Positions 1 to 5,039 of a DNA stretch of 5,039 nucleotides are shown here, piece by piece. The translations under genes were made by a program, and so were the position numbers. Positions within the stretch are counted from its first letter, which is position 1; each line of letters begins with the position of its first letter. This stretch comes from Alphaproteobacteria bacterium (GTDB taxonomy: Bacteria > Pseudomonadota > Alphaproteobacteria > Micavibrionales > UBA1664). Where the stretch lies: positions 1 through 5,039 of the forward strand of contig NVSI01000091.1 in the NCBI GenBank assembly GCA_002401195.1. The letters are read 5' to 3'. Below the pieces are notes generated by a model. It made no database searches. It was not told where the DNA came from and saw only the letters and a program-made list of their open reading frames with translations.

Positions 1-892
1 GACGTGCGATGTCCATGCGCGTGCAAATCATGCGTCGAACACCAAGCAAGGCAAAGCTTCTCGCGATTTCACCGGACTCTTCGGCGTCGACTCCTGCGGT
101 CATGGCCAAAACAGGCTCAATTGATCCCGCATCCGCCAAACGTGCAACGCGGGCCATGTCGTCAGGGTCATGGGGATTTGTTCCGGCCGTATCAATAAGG
201 ATAAGATCATGGCCTTGCACTTGATTAAGAAGGCTGTTGAGTTCTTCGCGCGTTTTAGCCTTTTGTAATGGAATTTTTAAAATTTTTGTAAAGGCTTGAA
301 GTTGTTCTACGCCACCCGCGCGAACCGTGTCCGTTGTAATGACGGCGACATTAATGTCATTCATGACGGCCTGTGTCGCAAGCTTTGCAATCATTAATGT
401 TTTTCCAGCGCCCGGCGCCCCGACAAGCATAATTGCCTTGCGGGACGATGTCGGAAGAGGGGCGAAATTATAAAGATGATCAATCGCGGCGGCCAACGCG
501 TCTTCGGCATTGGGGATTCCTGTCATCGCGGCCGTTGCCAGAAGGTTGTCCATCACATCGTTTGGAACAACATGGCGTAACATAATGTCCGTTAATTGAT
601 CTGTGATCTGGCCTTCGAATTCTTCTTCTTCGTCATATTGATGCCAACTATTTTTCTCGTTACTTGCCGGTGTGCTTTTAACTTCGAAATTTGGGCGCTT
701 CCTTGATGTCTCGTAATCGGATGGGTACGGATCGGGCAGGGAGTCAGTTTGCTCAATCGCCGCGGTAACACGCACAGATTTTCCGCCGTTTTCATCGCGC
801 GTTGCGATAATCACAGCCTCATCCCCAAGGGTATCACGGACTTGTTGCATAGCTTCTGTCATTGTTTTTGCATAGAAAGTTTTAAGGCGCAT
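1..892 (-). CDS. flhF: Flagellar biosynthesis SRP-type GTPase FlhF (partial, C-terminus beyond window)
   Basis: FlhF is a signal-recognition-particle-family GTPase. It acts at the inner face of the membrane at the flagellated pole and sets flagellum position and number. The protein starts MRLKTFYAKT, the usual FlhF opening, and 297 residues are visible before the frame runs off the left edge. A variable acidic linker (about residues 48-95) leads into a helical N-type region (about 96-148) and then the G domain: P-loop GAPGAGKT at 158-165, an SRP-type box TTDTVRAGGVEQL at 186-198, DTAG at 234-237, and TRMD at 291-294 in place of the usual TKLD. The missing part should be only the last few dozen residues. 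The start codon at 892-890 lacks a clear Shine-Dalgarno sequence. flhF often sits in a flagellar operon behind flhA, but here tRNA-Phe lies upstream, so flhF probably has its own promoter (see the CtrA-type box). Family assignment is firm; the polar role is inferred from the family. Confidence 0.94.
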   Translation of the reverse strand, partial: MRLKTFYAKTMTEAMQQVRDTLGDEAVIIATRDENGGKSVRVTAAIEQTDSLPDPYPSDYETSRKRPNFEVKSTPASNEKNSWHQYDEEEEFEGQITDQLTDIMLRHVVPNDVMDNLLATAAMTGIPNAEDALAAAIDHLYNFAPLPTSSRKAIMLVGAPGAGKTLMIAKLATQAVMNDINVAVITTDTVRAGGVEQLQAFTKILKIPLQKAKTREELNSLLNQVQGHDLILIDTAGTNPHDPDDMARVARLADAGSIEPVLAMTAGVDAEESGEIARSFALLGVRRMICTRMDIAR

Positions 893-951
893 ATAAGTTA
901 CATTAGTGGCGAATCATTAATTAAGTATGAGTCATGACGAATCGCCTGTCC

Positions 952-957
952 AGTATA
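952..957 (-). promoter_or_regulatory. Candidate -10 element of the flhF promoter
   Basis: The minus strand reads TATACT (5 of 6 to TATAAT), 4 bp downstream of the CtrA-type box. No good -35 hexamer sits 17 bp upstream (it reads CCTGTT), as expected for a promoter that needs an activator. Transcription would start near 945, giving a leader of roughly 50 nt before flhF. The hexamer alone is weak evidence; its position next to the box is what supports it. Confidence 0.4.
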
Positions 958-961
958 AAAG

Positions 962-976
962 TTAATGAAAGGTTAA
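962..976 (-). promoter_or_regulatory. CtrA-type binding box upstream of flhF
   Basis: On the minus strand this reads TTAACCTTTCATTAA, followed by C. It is an exact TTAA-N7-TTAA match to the full recognition motif of CtrA, the cell-cycle response regulator that activates early flagellar genes in many alphaproteobacteria. It lies 69 bp upstream of the flhF start codon. A -10-like hexamer follows 4 bp later, so the box would cover the -35 region of an activated promoter. The match is seen directly; CtrA binding is inferred from the motif and the flagellar target. Confidence 0.6.
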
Positions 977-991
977 CAGGTCGTATAATGC

Positions 992-999
992 AAAAAAAA
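992..999 (-). terminator. T8 tract directly after tRNA-Phe (possible termination signal)
   Basis: Eight T residues on the minus strand directly follow the tRNA CCA end. There is no separate hairpin. The tRNA acceptor stem, closed right before the run, could itself act as the terminator stem, or the run may just mark the 3' trailer. If it leaks, tRNA transcripts would continue into flhF. Confidence 0.35.
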
Positions 1000-1075
1000 T
1001 GGTGGTCGAGGGCGGGCTTGAACCGCCGACACACGGATTTTCAATCCGTTGCTCTACCAGCTGAGCTACTCGACC
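1000..1075 (-). tRNA. tRNA-Phe (anticodon GAA), complete with encoded CCA
   Basis: The minus strand folds as a canonical 76-nt tRNA. The 7-bp acceptor stem is GGTCGAG/CTCGACC, the D arm is GCTC/GAGC, and the anticodon stem ACGGA/TCCGT encloses loop TTGAAAA with anticodon GAA (1040-1042). The variable loop is GTGTC, the T stem GGCGG/CCGCC encloses TTCAAGC, and discriminator A is followed by genomically encoded CCA. It delivers phenylalanine to UUU/UUC codons. The gene reads toward flhF; a T8 run follows directly after CCA and a sigma-70-type promoter precedes it, so it appears to be a monocistronic unit. No mismatch was found in any stem. Confidence 0.97.
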
Positions 1076-1093
1076 ACTGCATAGAGATAAGAG

Positions 1094-1122
1094 CTTATAG
1101 AAAAAATTTAAACAAATGTCCA
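1094..1122 (-). promoter_or_regulatory. Sigma-70-type promoter of tRNA-Phe
   Basis: On the minus strand, TGGACA (1122-1117, 5 of 6 to TTGACA) and TATAAG (1099-1094, 5 of 6 to TATAAT) are separated by exactly 17 bp. The -10 ends 18 bp before the first tRNA base, so the predicted start leaves a 5' leader of about 11-12 nt, normal for a tRNA gene. Position, spacing and match quality all agree. Confidence 0.7.
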
Positions 1123-1256
1123 GATACAAAACATTGATGGTGCACATTTTTATATTTATATTTTGCCTTCGGGTGCATTTGTGTGTGTTTTTCGGAGAAT
1201 TCATAAACTTAAGTGAAGGTATAGATTGTTATTTATTAATTTAATGAAAAAACTTG
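1123..1256. other. AT-rich divergent intergenic stretch, no gene seen
   Basis: This spacer separates the leftward tRNA promoter from the rightward sRNA promoter. It is AT-rich, holds two copies of GGTGCA in direct orientation (1139-1144 and 1172-1177), and contains no reading frame with protein-like composition. The long antisense frame crossing it continues into the tRNA complement and is an artefact. I see no convincing operator or riboswitch. Confidence 0.5.
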
Positions 1257-1285
1257 TTGCATTCTGAAATTAAAGGAGCTATAAA
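1257..1285 (+). promoter_or_regulatory. Candidate promoter of the sRNA / patatin leader
   Basis: TTGCAT (1257-1262, only 3 of 6 to TTGACA) and TATAAA (1280-1285, 5 of 6 to TATAAT) are separated by 17 bp. The predicted transcription start, about 1291-1293, falls exactly where the first hairpin of the putative small RNA begins. That agreement is the main support, since the -35 is weak. It may also drive the patatin genes by read-through of the terminator. Confidence 0.45.
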
Positions 1286-1291
1286 ATTAAC

Positions 1292-1358
1292 CGTTCATGT
1301 TTTTGACATGGACACCTCCCTGTTTAACTGCCGGATCCTTTTGGGTCCGGTTTTTTTT
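1292..1358 (+). ncRNA. Putative small regulatory RNA of about 65-70 nt with an anti-Shine-Dalgarno segment
   Basis: Three modules follow one another. First is a hairpin, GTTCATGT/ACATGGAC (1293-1300 and 1306-1313, one G-U pair, loop TTTTG). Next is an unpaired segment, ACCTCCCTGTTTAACTG (1314-1330), whose CCTCCC core complements ribosome binding sites. Last is an intrinsic terminator (1331-1360). A -10 hexamer sits at the right distance for transcription to start at the first hairpin. The order hairpin, C/U-rich segment, terminator is typical of alphaproteobacterial trans-acting sRNAs; from memory it resembles the alpha-r14/suhB type, but I could not verify that. The alternative is a premature-termination leader (attenuator) for the patatin gene at 1397. 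No credible leader peptide is visible. The structure is seen; function is inferred. Confidence 0.55.
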
Positions 1359-1360
1359 TT
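1331..1360 (+). terminator. Strong rho-independent terminator
   Basis: An 8-bp stem, CCGGATCC/GGGTCCGG (one G-U pair), encloses loop TTTT and is followed by ten T residues. It points rightward. No protein gene on the plus strand ends upstream of it in this window, which is the main reason to propose a short non-coding transcript, or a conditional terminator, before the patatin gene 36 bp further on. Confidence 0.87.
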
Positions 1361-1396
1361 ATGGTGAAGTTTTGAAAATCACGTACCATAGGCGCC

Positions 1397-2626
1397 ATGG
1401 CAAAAAAATTTATAACAGTTTTTAATTACGGTGGTGGCCTGCGGGGGATTGTCCCTGCGACAATGATGGCCGAGGTTGAGCGCCGCACTGAATTGCGCAT
1501 GGCACAGATGGTGGACATGTTTACAGGACCATCCACAGGGTCGATTTTAAACGCGGCCTTAACGCGCCCTCATCGGCGTCGCCCTGGAATTGCACAATAT
1601 AAGGCACGCCACATGGTTCGATTTTATGAGCGGGAGGCCCGCAATATTTTTCCCGTTGATCGTTTCCGCGATTTTCGTGGGTTAATTCACGATTTTAATA
1701 ATAGAACGATGAAAATAGGAACGCTGTCAAAGCTGTTTCGTCACGGGCATTATGACCCTAAAAATCTTTCAAATGCGCTCTATCGCTTGTTTGGTGATGC
1801 GAAAATGGGGGACGCGATCTCGTCCCTTGTTGTCCCGATTTATAATATCGCAGGGACGGCTTTGGAAGTTGTTGAGGAGGCCGGCGAAGACGAAAATTCA
1901 CCTGCGCACACGATTAATAATTTTAGAGATCATGGCGGAAGGTCTGTATGGATTCGCCATTTAACAGAGAACGCGCATAACCCCCATAATCATTCAACAA
2001 TTGATGTGACGCTTTATGATGCGGTCATGGCCAGTTGCTCGGCGCCAAGCTATTTCCCTTGTCATGATTTTTCAGCCTATGACCCGAATAATAATTTATG
2101 GCGTCAATATCATGCGATTGACGGATCAGTGTTTGATAATCCGTGCATAAGTTATCACGGCGCCATTCGTCCGCATGTACCAAAGGATCAAGATTTAACA
2201 ATGTTGGTGTTTGGAACGGGGTATACGAATAAATCCCTGACAAAAGATGAATGGAATCAGTATGGCGCTCTTGGTGTTGTTGATCCTGTGAATGATTACC
2301 CGTTGATTAACATCTTTTTTCACGCCTCGGAAAGCGCATTGATGCAGTCTTTTTCCGAAGATCTTGGTGACGGGAATTTATTTATTTTTAATAAATCTAT
2401 TTTCGATGAAAGTAATATTCAAGAAAGCCTCCCATCGCAACAAATTGATGATGCAACCCCTGAGAATATGAAACGTTTAAAAGGTTTCGCGAACGCGATC
2501 TTGGAGGAGAATATGGAGAAATTGGATACAGTGTGTGAAATGCTTGTCCAAAACTACCAATCCAAGAAAGAAGAAGAAAAAACTCTTCTTAAGCGTTTCA
2601 AGAAAAACTTCTTTGTGACGGAATAA
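1397..2626 (+). CDS. Patatin-like phospholipase with intact catalytic motifs
   Basis: This 409-residue protein has the full patatin/CapV-type lipase pattern, predicting a cytosolic Ser-Asp dyad acyl hydrolase that releases fatty acids from phospholipids or related lipids. The oxyanion loop is GGGLRG (12-17); the residue before it is Tyr instead of the usual Asp. The nucleophile elbow is GPSTG with Ser46; the region DAVMASCSAPSYFP (208-221) matches the conserved helix and loop after the core; the Asp-Gly dyad is D242-G243 in IDGSVFDNP; and a GTG turn lies at 273-275. The last 20 residues are Lys/Glu-rich. No signal peptide or membrane segment is visible. The start is fixed by the GGG loop, which no later ATG would keep; its Shine-Dalgarno is only AGG, 4 nt from ATG. 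Upstream is an intrinsic terminator; 87 bp downstream is a diverged paralogue. Substrate is unknown; a secreted effector or a defence/signalling lipase are both possible. Confidence 0.9.
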   Translation: MAKKFITVFNYGGGLRGIVPATMMAEVERRTELRMAQMVDMFTGPSTGSILNAALTRPHRRRPGIAQYKARHMVRFYEREARNIFPVDRFRDFRGLIHDFNNRTMKIGTLSKLFRHGHYDPKNLSNALYRLFGDAKMGDAISSLVVPIYNIAGTALEVVEEAGEDENSPAHTINNFRDHGGRSVWIRHLTENAHNPHNHSTIDVTLYDAVMASCSAPSYFPCHDFSAYDPNNNLWRQYHAIDGSVFDNPCISYHGAIRPHVPKDQDLTMLVFGTGYTNKSLTKDEWNQYGALGVVDPVNDYPLINIFFHASESALMQSFSEDLGDGNLFIFNKSIFDESNIQESLPSQQIDDATPENMKRLKGFANAILEENMEKLDTVCEMLVQNYQSKKEEEKTLLKRFKKNFFVTE

Positions 2627-2660
2627 ACGCTGCCAGCTTGTGTATAAACTTCTGTAAAGT

Positions 2661-2690
2661 TTGCGTTTTCTGTATGCTTTCGTTTATATT
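2661..2690 (+). promoter_or_regulatory. Possible promoter between the patatin genes
   Basis: TTGCGT (2661-2666, 3 of 6) and TATATT (2685-2690, 5 of 6) are 18 bp apart. Transcription would start near 2697, leaving a very short leader of about 17 nt before the second patatin gene. It could make the second gene independently expressed, but the -35 is weak and co-transcription from upstream is equally plausible. Confidence 0.27.
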
Positions 2691-2696
2691 GTTAGC

Positions 2697-2702
2697 AGGG
2701 AG
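2697..2702 (+). promoter_or_regulatory. Strong Shine-Dalgarno of the second patatin gene
   Basis: AGGGAG lies 11 nt before the ATG at 2714. It is much stronger than the AGG of the first patatin gene, so the second protein may be made at least as efficiently from a shared mRNA. With its preceding C it is a 7-nt exact complement of CTCCCTG (1316-1322) in the putative small RNA. Confidence 0.65.
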
Positions 2703-2713
2703 ATAATAATAAA

Positions 2714-5039
<2,326 letters not shown>

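Noticed and set aside
4..224. Plus-strand frames inside flhF
   Set aside because: They are antisense shadows of the flhF frame, which has clear GTPase motifs, and they have no recognisable protein character.
592..795. Second minus-strand frame inside flhF
   Set aside because: It lies out of frame within the flhF linker and is explained by the low-complexity acidic/lysine-rich coding there.
934..1204. Open frames on both strands crossing the tRNA (plus-strand frame reading WWSRAGLNRRHTDFQSV; minus-strand frame reading GRVAQLVEQRIENP)
   Set aside because: These peptides are the familiar false translations of a tRNA gene and its complement. The tRNA folds perfectly, and no ribosome binding site supports the frames.
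1298..1331. TTGACA at 1303-1308 as a -35 for the patatin gene
   Set aside because: It lies in the sRNA hairpin, no -10 hexamer occurs 16-18 bp downstream, and any transcript would meet the terminator at once.
1286..1423. Short frame starting ATG at 1298 as a leader peptide
   Set aside because: It runs through the sRNA hairpin and terminator, reads Phe-rich across the T tract, and has no properly spaced ribosome binding site.
2025..2243. Antisense frame within the first patatin gene
   Set aside because: It is the complement of the catalytic Asp-Gly region and has no start signal or independent domain.
2646..2662. Inverted repeat AAACTT-CTGTA-AAGTTT after the first patatin gene as a terminator
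   Set aside because: The 6-bp stem is nearly all A-T and no uninterrupted T run follows, so it is unlikely to end transcription.

Overview
The window looks like chromosomal DNA from a flagellated alphaproteobacterium of moderate, slightly AT-leaning composition. Three things suggest this: an FlhF whose first residues and GTPase boxes are of alphaproteobacterial type, a class I aspartate aminotransferase of the alphaproteobacterial/rhizobial kind, and a perfect TTAA-N7-TTAA CtrA-type box upstream of flhF. I cannot name the genus.

Layout from left to right: (1) 1-892, minus strand: the N-terminal 297 residues of flhF, with the C-terminus off the left edge. (2) 893-999: the flhF leader, holding a CtrA-type box and a -10-like hexamer. 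(3) 1000-1075, minus strand: a complete tRNA-Phe(GAA) with encoded CCA, followed by a T8 run and preceded by a good -35/-10 pair. (4) 1076-1396: the longest stretch without a protein gene. Besides the tRNA promoter it holds a compact plus-strand unit: promoter, hairpin, single-stranded CCUCCC segment and strong intrinsic terminator. I read this as a small RNA of about 65-70 nt. (5) 1397-2626 and 2714-3991, plus strand: two patatin-like proteins in tandem, 87 bp apart. (6) 3959-5039, minus strand: an aspartate aminotransferase whose N-terminus is off the right edge. Its 3' end overlaps the second patatin gene tail to tail by 33 bp.

The most unusual part is the patatin pair. The two proteins align without a gap from residue 1 to the nucleophile Ser46 and share further landmarks, so they are very probably paralogues. 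The first keeps the full patatin catalytic set (GGGxRG, GxSxG, DG). The second keeps the Ser and Asp, but its oxyanion-loop Arg is Trp, the first Gly of GxSxG is Ser, and the Gly of the Asp-Gly dyad is Phe. An active lipase paired with a degenerate, possibly regulatory or inhibitory partner is the best candidate here for an undescribed system. The putative sRNA just upstream carries a 7-nt perfect complement to the ribosome binding site of the second gene. That could be specific, or it could just be a generic anti-Shine-Dalgarno motif.

The flanking genes (flhF, tRNA-Phe, aspartate aminotransferase) are housekeeping. No transposase, integrase, CRISPR array or rRNA was seen.
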